A stretch of 64,000 bases of DNA from Lucifuga dentata (GCA_014773175.1 VXCM01000825.1:282882-346881), one strand, 5' to 3'. Shown: positions 25,263-38,552, counted from the stretch's first letter. The notes: generated by a model not told the origin, from the sequence alone. Numbers and translations: made by a program.

Positions 25263-25867
25263 TGGTTCGTGGGAGGTGCAGAAAGGGGAAACTCCACCTC
25301 CTCTTCCTCGTATTCCGGTCCATCTTGCATGTCGCTTTCATCCACGGTGCCTCCGAGCCCCCCACAGCCGGGAGGGGGAGGAGGAGGTNCTTGCATGTCG
25401 CTTTCATCCACGGTGCCTCCGAGCCCCCCACAGCCGGGAGGGGGAGGAGGAGGTGGTGGCAGTGGGGGGAACACAGTGGGCCCATCCGGGACTGTTGATG
25501 TGGGTGAAATCCGACTACCTGGACTCTCTGTAGCGGGAGAGCAGCACATGCCGCCCACGGTCCCCGAGCTTGTTCCTTGGAAAACTGAATGTCCAACAGT
25601 TCCTCCGCCACTCCCTGTTGCGGACAACACTAATCCGGGCATTTCCCCACCAGCCATGGGATATATCATGCTCATGTCAGGGAGCGAGTCCGGGGAGGTG
25701 TTGGAATTCTGGCGGAGATTTGGTACGGTTGCTTGTCCCAAATCAGTGACTCTGTTCGACTTGGGATAGTAGGGAAAATGGGCCGTCTCCGGGCCTCCTC
25801 CGCCTACCACCCCTGTCCCTGTCGTGACCGTGCCCTTATCCTCACTGCTGACCTCCGCAGCCATCAT
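25263..25867 (-). CDS. RASA1: RASA1 coding exon 1 (p120 RasGAP N-terminus)
   Basis: Encodes the N-terminus of Ras GTPase-activating protein 1, which switches off Ras by stimulating GTP hydrolysis and docks on phosphotyrosine receptors through SH2 domains. The start MMAAEVSSED resembles the mammalian MMAAE start, and A stands at -3 of the first ATG. The exon has a low-complexity Gly/Ser/Thr/Pro region, a run of eight prolines after FPPL, and the conserved acidic stretch DGPEYEEEEVEFPL followed by SAPPTNQ just before the first SH2 domain. The donor GTAAGTAT is at 25262-25255, and the final Gln codon is split 2+1 with exon 2. Oddity: an N at 25389 sits between two identical 65 bp copies (25324-25388 and 25390-25454), so 22 codons are duplicated in frame, very probably by the assembly. 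Without them the exon has 179 codons plus 2 bases, close to the human length. Identification rests on continuity with the SH2 exons. Confidence 0.95.
25324..25454. repeat. Duplicated 65 bp around single N in RASA1 exon 1 (assembly join)
   Basis: 25324-25388 and 25390-25454 are identical and separated by the N at 25389. The 66 bp period is in frame, so gene prediction would accept it and lengthen the proline-rich segment by 22 codons. The same signature recurs at five other Ns in this window. Confidence 0.88.
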
Positions 25868-26640
25868 GTTAACAAAATATGTAGAGGGGAAAAGTCCAGA
25901 AGGGAACCTGCCCTTCCCCTCTGGTCTTAAAATGCTCCTTCAGTGTTTGCGCTCCGGGGAAACAACACGAAAAGTTTCTCAAAATGCGTTTAGCTAGCCA
26001 GCTAGCGCTAGCCTACAAGCTACCTTAGCTATTTGAATGCTCTAGCAAGCGTTAGCTTTAACTCGCATTCGTTAGCTGCAAGATAACCAAGCTAATGTTA
26101 GCGGGATGGCTAGTAGCTTCGAGACACTTGATGAGTTCTTCGCTATGTCTTCATTGTTTCCTGAGTTTAAAGTTCACATAGACGCGTTACTTTGAATGTA
26201 GCATTTAGAAAACCCAAATGGAAAAACAGTTCACCAATATTTTACTGGTTTCTCTGTGTAGTCTCCCTCGGCACCAGGCAGTCCACTTGTCGGGGAGCGT
26301 TGTTTTATTGTCACAGTTGTGTGTAATCCGTCTTTTTTTTCCTCCACTGTTATTGTTTTCTTTGCTTCCGAGTTCCCAACCGCCGCAGGTAGAATCCGCA
26401 AACGTCCCAGCTTTACAGCCCAAATCCCCGAAACAGTATTTTGTGCTGGCGAACCACCATGTGATAAAAGCAAAGTAATTTTTCTTGAGTACGCAAGCGA
26501 CAGTCGCCTTTATTTCTGCGTTTCAGGGCTGCTGGCTTGCCCGCTGCTGCACTGCTTTCTCCCCTCCTTCTCCCACTCCTCTCCACTCACCAGCAGACAG
26601 AGCCAAGTGAACACAGAGCGGGCCAATCCATGACATCTGC
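25868..26640 (-). promoter_or_regulatory. RASA1 5' UTR and promoter region (inferred)
   Basis: The region immediately upstream of the RASA1 ATG. It is less AT-rich than its surroundings and contains scattered CpGs and a CCAAT box on the plus strand near 26620. It also holds a dense cluster of GCTAGC/GTTAGC hexamers at 25991-26117. The transcription start cannot be placed from sequence alone. No other gene's exon is visible here. Confidence 0.5.
25991..26117. repeat. GCTAGC/GTTAGC hexamer cluster near RASA1 5' end
   Basis: At least ten GCTA-type units (GCTAGC, GTTAGC, AGCTAA and variants) occur in under 130 bp. A smaller cluster of the same kind lies at 55902-55950 in COX7C intron 1. Confidence 0.7.
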
Positions 26641-29600
26641 AATCACTACTCTGCATCCGAATTTATAGAATACTAATTAAACGTGAAATTAACCCATGTT
26701 TTAAAATAGTCTACAATTACTGGATGAATATTTGCTTGATCCCATGTTATAATAAATACGAGTCAGATAGCATGTTTTGTTGTAGTAAAACAGAACCTCG
26801 AGGCACATTGATAGCACAGACGCCTGCCTAAACGTGGCCTGGCGCAGATTTACTTAGAACCCACCAATATTGAAAACCGTTATTATGATCGTTGTATACC
26901 ACTGATGTATGAGTTCAACTTCCAGCGTTTATTTGACACGTACAGTGATCACTTTTTAGTTTGATTGATTGATTGACTTATTTTAAAGATTCTCCTTAAT
27001 GGGCAATCTACATAAAGCTTCTCAATCTACTGGATTTATATTATTCAGTCTCCTGGCAGTTAAATATCTATAATTTCTTTCTGTTTTGATGAGTTCTTTA
27101 AAACATCTCTGTGAAAAGAAAACAGGTATGCTTCATGTCCACTGGGAGCTTTTAATTACCTCTTCGACATAATCCTGAAAATGGCCAACATACAGTCTAG
27201 TGTAGGTCCGGCTATGGAAGAGAAAGTGATATATCAGTGAATTTTTGAAAGATTGCAAATGTGCCAAATTTCTGCAGATGACATGCTACACAGAATATCT
27301 GATTAACTCGATTTATCTTAATCTTACATTACTTTGGCCGCCACATATGGTTACATAAAAAAAATACCTTTGACAATCATATTGCTGTTATAAGAATTAT
27401 TTATAGCATGTACATAATAGCTAAAATAATTACAAATTTACCATCACCATTTTTTTTAGAATTCCCAGTGACTAAAACAGAATACCATAAAAAGCATGTT
27501 GCCCCTGCAGTAATAGTGCCACAAATTCAATGTAACCATGGAAACTGTGTGTAATGACCTTTGTGTGCATTTGTGTGTCATCACGCTTTTGATCAGATAA
27601 CATCATAAACTCACTTCCGAGTCTTTTCACTCGTGTCAATACACATTAGCAACATGTCTGATTATTAGGTGGCTTAAGTCATGCACTTCACTTTAGCATC
27701 TGTGGATAGAAAAGAGGTTAAATGGTTGTAGCACCCAGCCAATAAAGCACATGATATAGGATCAAATTGAGGTTTTGTTTTTTTGCTTTTTTAGTTATTA
27801 TTTATTTTGGTTGCATTACATTTTATTTTCATGTCATGTTACAAACAGGAATTTGTGTAAAAGGCTTGATGTATGCATTTAACCAGCTCAAGCAGCCCCT
27901 CAAGGTGACTTTGTACATTTCATTTACTCTTTCGGCAAGTATAGACAGACTGAGAAAAACACAAAATCAGTGGAGAACAAAACTGACGTTCAGTCTCCAC
28001 ATAACATACTGTATGTTTTACATCTACGTATGTGTACACACACTTGATTATTAGTGTCCCTAAAGGGTTTTCATCAGCTCAGTCAAGTGGCACCTCTTTA
28101 GTAGCCGTTTCAAGGGTTTCTCATTTCAAATTTTATTCTCTTCTTCATAGTGCTACACTTTAACATATTTACATTACAGTCAATTTAATAAGAGCTAACA
28201 TATAAGATATGATATACACCTAGTATTTGTCCTTCTTTCAAGATGGACAAATCAGTAGGGATTAGGGATAAATCAAGCAAAAGACATTGCTACCTTGACA
28301 AAGAATACTGAAGTTGTTGCTCTTCTAAATTGTATGGTTGTGAGTTTCTAAAAAACACTAAAATTAAGATATGGCTTGGAGTGATTGTGATGATGATGTT
28401 AGTCATGGCTTAACTTTGCTCTGGTAAACCTGAGATTGTACCAATTGTCTACTGTAATGGGCCACTGCACTTCTCCCATCCCCTCCAGGCAGCTGCCATC
28501 ATCATCCCACCACCATACTGATCCTTCTTACAGCAACTGGCCTTCCGGTTATTGAAACAAAAAATAAAAAGGGGTGGTGTGTGTGTGTGTGGGGGGGGGT
28601 GTTACCTGGATGTCCCTTCCCCTCTCTCATCTTGCTGGAGTTCTGGTTTTTGTCTTTTATTTTGCAGTGTGACCTTTCATTCAAGTTCCTCTCTTTGATA
28701 GTGCAGACTGAGGAAATGTTACCTTTTTTTTTTTTTCTAATGATAAAAACTATGTTCGTGAGACATCCATTGTCCTTCTTGATTTGTGTATTCAAACTTT
28801 CATTCAAGTGCACTTGCTTTCTCATCTGATGTGACTACCATTCTATCTTGGTCTCTCTCTTCTTCTCTACTTTTACTTGTGAGTGCTCCTTAATGATAAA
28901 TGGCTCTTGACATGCACTCTGATAGAGGTTGATGAGCCTGGGTGTGACAAACTATACTGCCACTCAGGAGGAAGCGCACCTTGCATTCCCATGGGTCACT
29001 TATGGAGTTGATGCTCATGCTGTCGTGTAATGCACTAACTTCGTTAAATCCTGTGACACAGAAAGTCAGTGAACTGTAAAAGTTCAAGGATGACATTGAC
29101 TTGACATACTGTATAACCATAAGAGCCAATCCACTTGAAAACACACAAAACTCATTTGTAAATATGGAAACATACACCAATAGCTATAGTCATACACTTG
29201 AGCATTCTCATTAGGCACGTAGAGCTCTCCTGTTTAAGTGGGCCCTTGAAGAAGCACATCAATCTAGTCATTTTCTTTTTCTACAAGCATCACCCTCCCT
29301 GCGTTTATAGCTAAGTCCATGCCTTAGGCTCCATTGCCGCTAGATCCAATAGTTCACAGCCATGTCCATATCATTTGGCCTTGAATGGTGGTGTAATCTG
29401 GAGAAGTGGGATCATCCATTGTCTCTGTGCCTATGTGCTTGTGTTTTGTGGATCCTCCCAGGCTGAAGGTAATGAGATTGTGAACAGGATGTGGCTAATC
29501 GCTTCTCCCTGAGAAACAAGCGAAGTGAGAGGATCAGCTTCATATCTGCTGAGAGGTGGGATAACATTGACAAGTCAAGAGACTCATTCTAGTGCATTAG

Positions 29601-29786
29601 GTTTTATGTGTGTGTGAGGGTGTGTAAAACCAAGGAACATAAAGCTGCATATAAGTAAATTAATCCAGTCCAAAATCCAATATCTACCATTAAAATTGTA
29701 CATATATCTTTGTTCACTCTTGTATGTGTTCTTCTGGGATTCTGTCTGCATCTTTATACACCTTCGCATTTTTATCTGTATTTTTG

Positions 29787-29790
<4 letters not shown>

Positions 29791-29821
<31 letters not shown>
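29791..29821. repeat. (CT)n microsatellite
   Basis: CT tract of about 31 bp, intergenic. Confidence 0.95.
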
Positions 29822-29825
<4 letters not shown>

Positions 29826-30363
29826 GTGTGTGTGCTGGCTGCCTGCCAAGTGGAGGACAAGTATGTGAAGGAGAACGATAGGGTAGCTTGCCTGTTCTTG
29901 TTTCACCGTAACTGTGTTGTCAGATATGAGGATGGGTACTGATTTGAGAACCATGGGAGTCTGACTGGTTGTCAGCTGAAATCATCCATATTCATTGTCA
30001 TATTTACATAATGCATCATTAAACCTCAAAGATAGCACATGGGAAGATGTCTACCTTTGTGATTCTTTTATTAGAATGACATTTTGAGTATTGCTTTTAG
30101 ATCCCCTTGTTAACAACAAAAACAATTACCCCACACCGCTAAATATCAATAAATCATATACTGCATATGGTCTTCTGTCCTTAATTGTTACATTTTGAGT
30201 AATGTAAGTTATTTAATCTTTATTAATCATACATGTGACACTACTGCAAAAGCCCATGCAGTCATAAAAACACGACTTCACAGAAAGTTATTCTCCTTTC
30301 GTTCTGTGTGGTTTGGGTATAGTAGGCAAAAGTCATATAGGAGATATAAACCATCACCCGACA

Positions 30364-30365
<2 letters not shown>

Positions 30366-30397
<32 letters not shown>
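30366..30397. repeat. (GT)n microsatellite
   Basis: Perfect GT tract of about 32 bp, intergenic. Confidence 0.95.
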
Positions 30398-30400
<3 letters not shown>

Positions 30401-30889
30401 AGGTTGTACATGTACACGTGGACTTCCTTTCTCAGTCTCTTTCTGTTTCTGTCCTCCCACACAGAGAGAAACATAGACCACACACACATAGAGACAAATA
30501 AACCTTATTTAGCAGAAACTTGTGTGAAACCGTTAACCCCTTGCTGTCTGATTTAGATGCTAAACTGGCAAATGTGAAAAGACATTGGACAATGCACAAG
30601 ACATGATGCCTTCCTCAAATGAATCAGGGGATCTTGTAGTCACAGCAGGATTTGGATGAATAATTCACTGGATTAACATAAAAGTTTAAAAGACAGAGTG
30701 AATGACACATGGATGATAGCGTGAAGAAAGGTCCTCAGGGGTAAGCTCATGGTTTATCCAACATACTTTTGTGGGATTGATGAAACCTTGCCATGCCATG
30801 TCCAATGTTAACTAGATGCTTAAAGATTGATGTTATATGTGAATTACTGATGTGAATTTCAACATATGCCATGAAGCTTTGAGTAGCTA

Positions 30890-30927
<38 letters not shown>

Positions 30928-32044
30928 TTTNTTTTTTTTTTTTTTTTTTTGAGAATATGTCTTTGATCATGCCAGGATGTAATGTAGTGGCTGCTAATAA
31001 TATGTATACATTAGCTTATACTTCAGTCTTTTTTATGCATTAAAACTGCATGGAATTACTCACTGATGCACTGATGATTAGTTATGTCTGGAAATTTAAA
31101 AAATTTATCCATAACATTAAAGTTCCATGAAACAATGCACATGGCATCGTTGGCTTTAAGTTTCTGTTGCTTATTCCAGTTTTGTAGGCACAGAAAGTTA
31201 AGACAGATCTTCCATTCAAAACTATATTTTTTCAGTCATCCAGTCTATTTAGAATACTGCCAATCTGCATGGCTACAGTTTCTCCTCTGTTCAAGATGGT
31301 CTAATGGAGGAGCAGCAGATCCTTCTGTCAATCACACCTTGCTGAACAGATCTGGTGTGTGTATATGTATGAGATGACAATTACGTGTTGGTGTGTATGT
31401 AAAACAGGGAACTAAAGGAAGCAAGTGTGAAAGAGAAGTAAGCATGCTGCACATTTTGTGGCTGATTGCAGCAATACATGCATTTGTGTCCCTGCTTGCC
31501 ACTTGTCTTTTGCTGTTCTAATTGGTGCTAGATGAGCCTTCTCCTGGCATTGCCTCAATATGTGCCTGGCCTCGTGTGTCAGTGGGTTACTAATGTGTTG
31601 AGCAGAATATGGCACAATCTGCTGCTCTACACCTCCTTCAATCCCCAAAGGGATTTGAGCCAAGCAGATGGGGAGACTGTAGTGCTTTATTAGTAGATAA
31701 CTGCAGGTTGTGTGTATGGTGCACACAAGAACACAATGTGTCTTTGTAAAGAGACAGTTGAAAAGCACAGAATCCTTACAAATCATCATTATAAGGCAAT
31801 CAATATCAAACAGGTTTTCTGTTTTTGCTTTTTCCTGATGCTCAGAGTGAGAACCATCCAGTCTGTCCAGAGACACTCTCCCACTTTCACTGTAGTGTGC
31901 AGGGCTGTTTTTTACTTTTCTTTTTTCAGAGGGCAAGCGGGGGAGTTTGCAGCTGCTACTCGAAGGGGCATATGTGCAGAGTGGTGTGAGATGGGGGTGG
32001 GTGGACAGAGAGCACATGGCCCCCTCAGTCACAATTTAGAGACG

Positions 32045-32065
32045 GATGGTGGTAGAAAATGAGCA
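32045..32065. repeat. Target-site duplication, left copy
   Basis: A 21 bp sequence starting gatggtggtag, repeated exactly at 32194-32214 on the other side of the insert. Confidence 0.85.
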
Positions 32066-32193
32066 AATGAGTAATGCAGCCTCAAGGGGGCACAAGCCAG
32101 TGTCCTCCTTGTGCCGGTCCCAAGCCCAAATAAATGCAGAGGGTTGTGTCAGGAAGGGCATCCGACGTAAAACCTATGCCAAAGCAAAGATGC
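32066..32193 (+). mobile_element. Short retroelement insertion with 21 bp target-site duplication
   Basis: A 128 bp insert contains the blocks gggcacaagccagtg, gccggtcccaagcccaaata and aagggcatccgacgtaaaac, which I recognise as part of a very common teleost interspersed repeat. I cannot name the family with confidence; it may be a LINE 3' tail or a SINE. It is bounded by an exact 21 bp direct repeat (32045-32065 and 32194-32214), the signature of target-primed insertion. Confidence 0.8.
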
Positions 32194-32214
32194 GATGGTG
32201 GTAGAAAATGAGCA
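32194..32214. repeat. Target-site duplication, right copy
   Basis: Exact copy of 32045-32065. Confidence 0.85.
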
Positions 32215-32514
32215 GCTCTGCACATTTACAACTTAGATTTATTATATGAGAAGAAATTCCACAAATGGAGTAACAAAGTAGATGAAGAGTTTCTTTATTA
32301 AGGTAGAATCATTTGTGGTGTAATTAACATGTCTTTGGAATATAATATTTTGTTCTATTGCAGTGTCCAATAACAGTTTCCACTGAGGATTGTTGTTAAA
32401 ATATTGTTGCATGAAATATGTAGTGACAGTTTTTTTTTTCCCCATGATGGAAAAACTGTGCAATTAACACCATCACTTGTCTGCAGAGCAGCAATCCAGC
32501 ACATTCATCTTTTG

Positions 32515-32545
<31 letters not shown>

Positions 32546-32578
32546 ACTCACTCACACACACACACACACACACACACA
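32515..32578. repeat. Compound (CT)n-(ACTC)n-(CA)n microsatellite
   Basis: The CT tract passes through ACTC units into a CA tract, a compound repeat of about 64 bp. Confidence 0.95.
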
Positions 32579-33265
32579 GAGTTGTATATAGATATTGATT
32601 TCTTATAGTGTGTTGCAACATGTTTAACATTCAGGAACAACTGAAATCAGGGTTAAATATCCAGCTTGCATAATACATTTATTTACATTTGAGACGTAGT
32701 GCTTTGTCATATTGTTTAAAAAGATGCTTGTCCAGATGGGCTCCAGTGGGAATTAAAGGCACTCAAGCAAAAGTAGAATGACGACTGATACTCCATGGAC
32801 AGACTACTATTACAGCTAATGGACTGCATCAGTAAGAGCTGCTACATTCAGATTCAGGTTTTGAAAAATGAAAGATTTTACTGATTCAAGTTAATAAGCC
32901 TAATTTACTTGCTAGTCATTCAGATTTATAATGTTCACAACTTCCCATTTTATATGACAAGCTAATTTCCCTTCTTCTCCAGGATCAATATTTGCAGGGG
33001 AAAAAAGCCCTAAATATAAAGGGGGAAACTGAAAGATGAAGACCTTCCACTATATGAAAATGCACTATGTGGCTCAGCTCCCATGTTTGAGGTTGTTGAT
33101 CAGATGATATCACCCTGGCACCAATGGTCTGGGCGGTTCCTTTTCCCGTCTGGGGTTGCTATGAGAGATGGACAGCAGCTCTCTAGGGGCCAATAAAAAA
33201 AAGGCTGTCATTAGAAGCATTTCCTGTAAAAAGTTACTTACAAATATCAGCCTCATAAAACACAT

Positions 33266-33267
<2 letters not shown>

Positions 33268-33316
<49 letters not shown>

Positions 33317-33318
33317 GT

Positions 33319-33372
<54 letters not shown>
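33268..33372. repeat. Compound (GT)n-(GA)n microsatellite
   Basis: GT tract (33268-33308), short GGGTGG linker, then GA tract (33320-33372). All purines lie on one strand in the second half. Confidence 0.95.
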
Positions 33373-33912
33373 CGGTCTTAAAAGCATGATCTTATGCAAC
33401 AAATAACCTCTGTATTTGAGACATTATGCACACAAAGTCATACTAATCCTTATCATGTTAATCCTGAAAGAACTAGTACCATATAAAATGTATACTTGAA
33501 GCATGAAAACCATTCATCCATCACCATTCATGCCGTGACATCAATAACCATTATTCAAATTTTATCACTTCACTAAAATAGGAAAGATATTGCCTGAGTC
33601 TTTTATGGTCTCTAGCTTCTGTATATTGGTTGCTGTATCAGGTGATGAGTCATTGTGGGCAAAGACTAAATGAGGTTATCACATCCATCCGGACACGCTG
33701 ACACCAGAAGCTGCTCATCCGATTTCAGCAACAGCTGAGACATCATACCTCCTCCAGCTATCCATTGAATGCATGATGTCATCTTCACGTGTTTTATATC
33801 TAACAGCAAGAGATGTTAAATAACCTGAGGGATGCTGTTGCTCTTTTGAATATTCCTCTTCTCTCTTTCCAATTACTACCTACTTTTTGTTACTACTTTC
33901 TACTCTTCTTAC

Positions 33913-33916
<4 letters not shown>

Positions 33917-33951
<35 letters not shown>
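33917..33951. repeat. (CT)n microsatellite
   Basis: CT tract inside a longer pyrimidine-rich segment (about 33880-34060). Confidence 0.95.
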
Positions 33952-33952
<1 letters not shown>

Positions 33953-35862
33953 CCTCTCTCATGTCCTGTCATTATTTCATCTCCAACAAAACCTCCTTCT
34001 CATCTTTCCCTCCCTCTGCCTCTGCATATGTCCCTTCCTCCCCGCTTCACCTCCCTCAAGCCCCTCAGGCCATGGCAACATGTGCTTTGCAATCTGCAGC
34101 CTCAGTGCTCTCCTGTCTCCCCAGGCCTCCTATCACCGTGAACCCTCCCCTTGTGCTTTTAGGCCCTTCTGTTTAATTCATGATCTTCCTGTGGCTCCTG
34201 TCATGTCTCATCGGGACCACAGGAAGGCACAGTGTAAATAATGGAGCATCCCCAAAGACATGTTCAGTGCTGACTGTCACAACAGCGCACCATGTGCTCC
34301 CATGTGGAGAAGATAGGACAACAGTCTGTGTTTCTTTGCCTCAACCCATATACCATGCTCATAACATTTATTTATGCATATGGTGAATAACGTGTAGTTA
34401 TAGTCATGTTACAAGCATGCACATATTGTGTTAACATGGCACATTTAGCTTCTCAGACACTCTGTCCTTTGCTCTATATACATAAAAAGAAATATATAAA
34501 CTAATCGTAAACACAAAGAAATCAGTGTGCTACCATCTTCAGCTTGATGCATATATTGCATGAAAAATCAATGTCTACAATATTTACTTTTTATGTATTC
34601 ACACTGGACTTGTTTTATTTCAATACATAGTCACAGAGAATATATTCCTCATAAAAAACATGAGGAATACAAAAAATGTTACGTTTGTCTCATAAAGGTT
34701 CCTTTATGAAATAAACGTAAAATTTTTTTCACTGTTGGAATCTTTACTATTGATCACCTCTGGATGTTTCATTGGCATTATCCACAGAAGGAAAACCCCA
34801 TCAGCAATCCAATGTGGAATCCTTCCTTAAACCCCATAATAGGATGCACAGATCAATATTGTTGTGAAACAAAATGAGAAATCAGGGCAGCAGGAAGGAG
34901 GCAAGACCCTCACTTAATTCTCACAGGACAGTCTTTAGAGGCAACTCCTTAAGATGATCTGCTTGTTAAACATAGCTAAGCAATTCCTCAAACACAACAA
35001 AGATCCTTTTGTCTTTTTCAAATGCACCCTCAGGATATTTGTTCTGTGCACATCAATAAAGAATGGATCAGGGCAGCGTCTGGGCCTGGTTAGGATATAA
35101 GCGCTTGGAGCCAAACATAGTGTCCTTGTAATTTGCCTCTTGTTTCTACGCGACATCATCCATCTCCCTGTAGGATTTCTCCATTATCAATTTGCAGGGC
35201 ATCAGGCTTGTTTACTTAATATCCTATACTTACTTTACTATTGACTTACTATAACTTGAACAAAAAAGCCATTAATGTAAAAGGGGCTCAGTGCTGCAGT
35301 GTACAGATAACTGAGTCATCCATGGAATAAAAAATGAAGTCTTAATACTGTGCAGAAATGGAAACATCCCTGTGTTATGTGTTTTTTGTCATGCCATATG
35401 CACCCATTGAGGCTGTTATTTTAACATGTCTCTCATTCACACTCCGCAGGCCAGCATAATGACACTATCTGAGGTGATGAATGTAATGGCAGCTGCCTTA
35501 ATGCTTCTCTGCAGAGCTGAAACGAGCACACATCAAAACAAAGTGTCATGTTTGTACGTGCAAGTGAATATATATGTCAGATAGAGAAAGAGAGTGGAAA
35601 AGACATATGAATGTCATAGCAGCTTGATCATATCAACATACTGTAGATAATCTCTTAGGGGTAACAACCTGCCAACACACCATGTGTTTATTGATCTGAA
35701 ATATGTTCAGCAAAATCCATTACTTAGGCTGACTGTGTTTTACAGTCACCTGTGCAACCCCCTACTGTGCAACAACTGAGGAAAATGATGTTTAATTCTG
35801 CTTGATCTGGTTCCCTGTGGCTGTTATGAGGTAGCCCTTTAGGTATGTACTGTATATACTGC

Positions 35863-35894
<32 letters not shown>

Positions 35895-35917
35895 CGTGTG
35901 CGTGTGCGTGTGTGTGT
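35863..35917. repeat. (GT)n microsatellite with CGTG interruptions
   Basis: GT tract interrupted by several CG steps (cgtgcgtgtgcgtg). Confidence 0.95.
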
Positions 35918-37616
35918 ATGTGAATATACACTTCCTTTAACATGGTACTTATGACACAAACATCCTGTGATAAACACCATCATACACTTGTTCATTATCA
36001 AACAGATATTTCATTTAAAGTAGTTGCATCTTAAAATTCAGTCCTTAATTTTTGAGCTTGTCAGTTTGACTTAATTTTTTTTATTGTTGTATAATCATTT
36101 TTTAAAATAATAATAATTTATATTAATTATTATATATATAATTTTTATAATCTGTTGTTTGCATGCTAAGGAGGCCATATTAGAAAATTGGGAACCATAA
36201 AACAAAGAAGCTGAAAAAGAAGCAGAAAAAATAGTTGCTCAGGGAAATATAAAAGCCATATTTAAAACAAAGTCAGGTATATTGAGTTAAGGGTTCTCTC
36301 AGACAAGAGACTTTGGGGACCAGAATTGTTTTAACATAAGTGGTTCCTAAGGCGGTGACAACATTCATTTTAGAAAATTACCACGTTTCCTCTGGGCCAT
36401 TGCCTATAAGGAAGAGAAAAATAAAGCACGCCTCATACTTACCAAACCAGCAGTAGCAGCAAACACTTAAACAGGCACTGTGAGATCTCTGCATGGAAAC
36501 AGATGCAGTTTCCACAGCTGAGTGTGGCACTATGACACTCACTGTTACTAAATTTATACACTGAATCTCTAATCTGGCAACAACATTTTGTTTGATCCTT
36601 TAAGCTGTGGTAGGCTATCAAAAAGCAAGATGGCTACAGACTCCCCTCTCCTTCAGAATTTCAAGGTTTATCCTTCTGAAACAGTGTATTCAAGCATGAA
36701 AAATGTAAAACAAATTTAGATTACTGCATAGATTGCATTATAAATCATCAGAGTGCTTTAGAGGCAATAAGTGAGTTTTTGCTATCTGCATGGCACAATC
36801 CTCTTTCTGGACTGGATGTGATTAAAAAGTGTGTTACTTACACTGTGATGAAGTTGTAGCTAAACAGAACAGTTCCCATGGGCCACCAAGTGTAACACTG
36901 TAGGAAGATTTGTTTTGTGCTCAGTGGAAGAGCAGGAGTGGATTAGACACCAGCGTAAACAATAAGGACACTGCAGGTGGGGAAATCTAGGACAAGTCAT
37001 TAGATGAGGAAGTACAGTATATTCATTCAACACCTTACCCATGTTTTCCTGCAGGAACATGCTAGAAGCTAGAAGGGTGCTCATTAGATCACATACCTCT
37101 TCCAAGGCTGAACAAGCTAAGGCAAGATCTGTCTAATAATATACGTAATGAGAAAGAAACAACAATAAAGAATATATTTTTCATGGCTCCACCTCTAAGA
37201 TAATGCAAAACCGTGTTCAGGTTATTGAATCAGCTTCATCACAGCTACACATGTATGTTTCTAACAATGTGTTACAGTACAGTAATTCTATGAATGTGTC
37301 TACTGTGTCCAAGCATATATTTTAGTCCTTCAGATCCAGATCCTTATGCATTCTGGACCAAATTGCACCTGTTGGCAATCTATCATGGGATGAATATGCC
37401 AAATTGATTTCATTGAGATATAACGTTTAAAGAATTTGACAAAAGAAAGAAAAACATAAAGAAATATTAACAAAATTACTGAAAAATTCCTAGATATCCC
37501 CTCTGGATCCAGATCAGTACCAAAATGTGTAAGACCCTGTCCCACCCTTTCACCAAGTTCATAACTTTTTGAGCACTCCTGCTAACAAATAAGCAATGTC
37601 CTCAATATTCATCCAA

Positions 37617-37647
37617 ATACTAATACTAATACTAATACTAATACTAA
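37617..37647. repeat. (ACTAAT)5 hexamer tandem repeat
   Basis: Five near-perfect ACTAAT units, intergenic. Confidence 0.9.
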
Positions 37648-38514
37648 ACTTTTAGTCTCTCTTACACTTTCTATAATGATCACAATGGTATGAAATTATG
37701 ATGTTAGACAGATCTCTGGAAGAGGCCTGCAGTAATTTATTTTCTCCAGGGACAATCTTTGCATGGTTTCTCAAAAACAGCAATCAGGCATTGTTTTTTG
37801 CTTGGAGGGAAATTTGCTCCGCCATTAATTAAAGAGTTCTTTATTTCTTACTTTTATTAGCTAATGCTCTCCCTCAACACACAAAGCCTCTATTCCCTTT
37901 CTGCAGCTTTCCTCAGCAAATTTAATCAGAATATAGAATTGCTTGCAGCACACTTGATTAAAGCCTTGTACTGCTGCATGTTTAATATATTAAAAGTATT
38001 GCTTTTCTCTGAGCACACCCTGGGATTTAAAGATCAAAAATAAGTGTTCATGACAATACAAAAAGCCTTTCCTGTAGACTGCTGTAATGCATTTTGTGCA
38101 TGATTGAATAGGCTAGGAGGTCTTGATATTGCTCATGGCTTTCTGTCTTCAAAGGAGACAAAGGTTAACTTCCGGATCAGCAGGTATGGTTTTATCATTA
38201 CTGGCTAGACAGGAACTATTTTTATCCATCCTTTACTTTGCTGTCTTTCAAACACTGTAAAATGCTGCCAGACACTGACTGCAACAGCACAGCAGACCAA
38301 ACAGTTTTGCTGTTCAAGCTTTCTGACTTTCCACAACACAACCAACCTGTGAATTTATAATTCAGAGTTCTTTAAAATATATATGTACTGTATTTTACAG
38401 AGCATAAAGTTTTGTCTTTGTGTTGTGCTGCAAGCATGTCATTATACCGTATATAGATATACTATAGATAAATGAGATTTAGGTTTCCTGGTGCAGAATA
38501 TAGAATATATCTAT

Positions 38515-38516
<2 letters not shown>

Positions 38517-38549
<33 letters not shown>
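38517..38549. repeat. (GT)n microsatellite
   Basis: Perfect GT tract of about 33 bp. Confidence 0.95.

Positions 38550-38552
<3 letters not shown>

Larger units (their letters stand above)
26640..32044. other. Intergenic DNA between RASA1 and COX7C, part 1
   Basis: No gene is recognised. It contains microsatellites (GT at 28575-28600, CT at 29791-29821, GT at 30366-30397) and a poly-T run with a single N at 30931. Open frames here are short and without recognisable domains. Confidence 0.65.

Noticed and set aside
25269..25769. Plus-strand open frame across RASA1 exon 1
   Set aside because: Antisense shadow of GC-rich RASA1 exon 1, and it also contains the duplicated N join.
31412..32032. 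206-codon minus-strand open frame
   Set aside because: No recognisable domain, no initiating context or splice structure. Overlapping frames are equally long and composition is like its flanks.
33813..34241. Plus-strand 142-codon Leu/Ser-rich frame
   Set aside because: Arises from a CT microsatellite and pyrimidine-rich DNA. No domain and no splice context.
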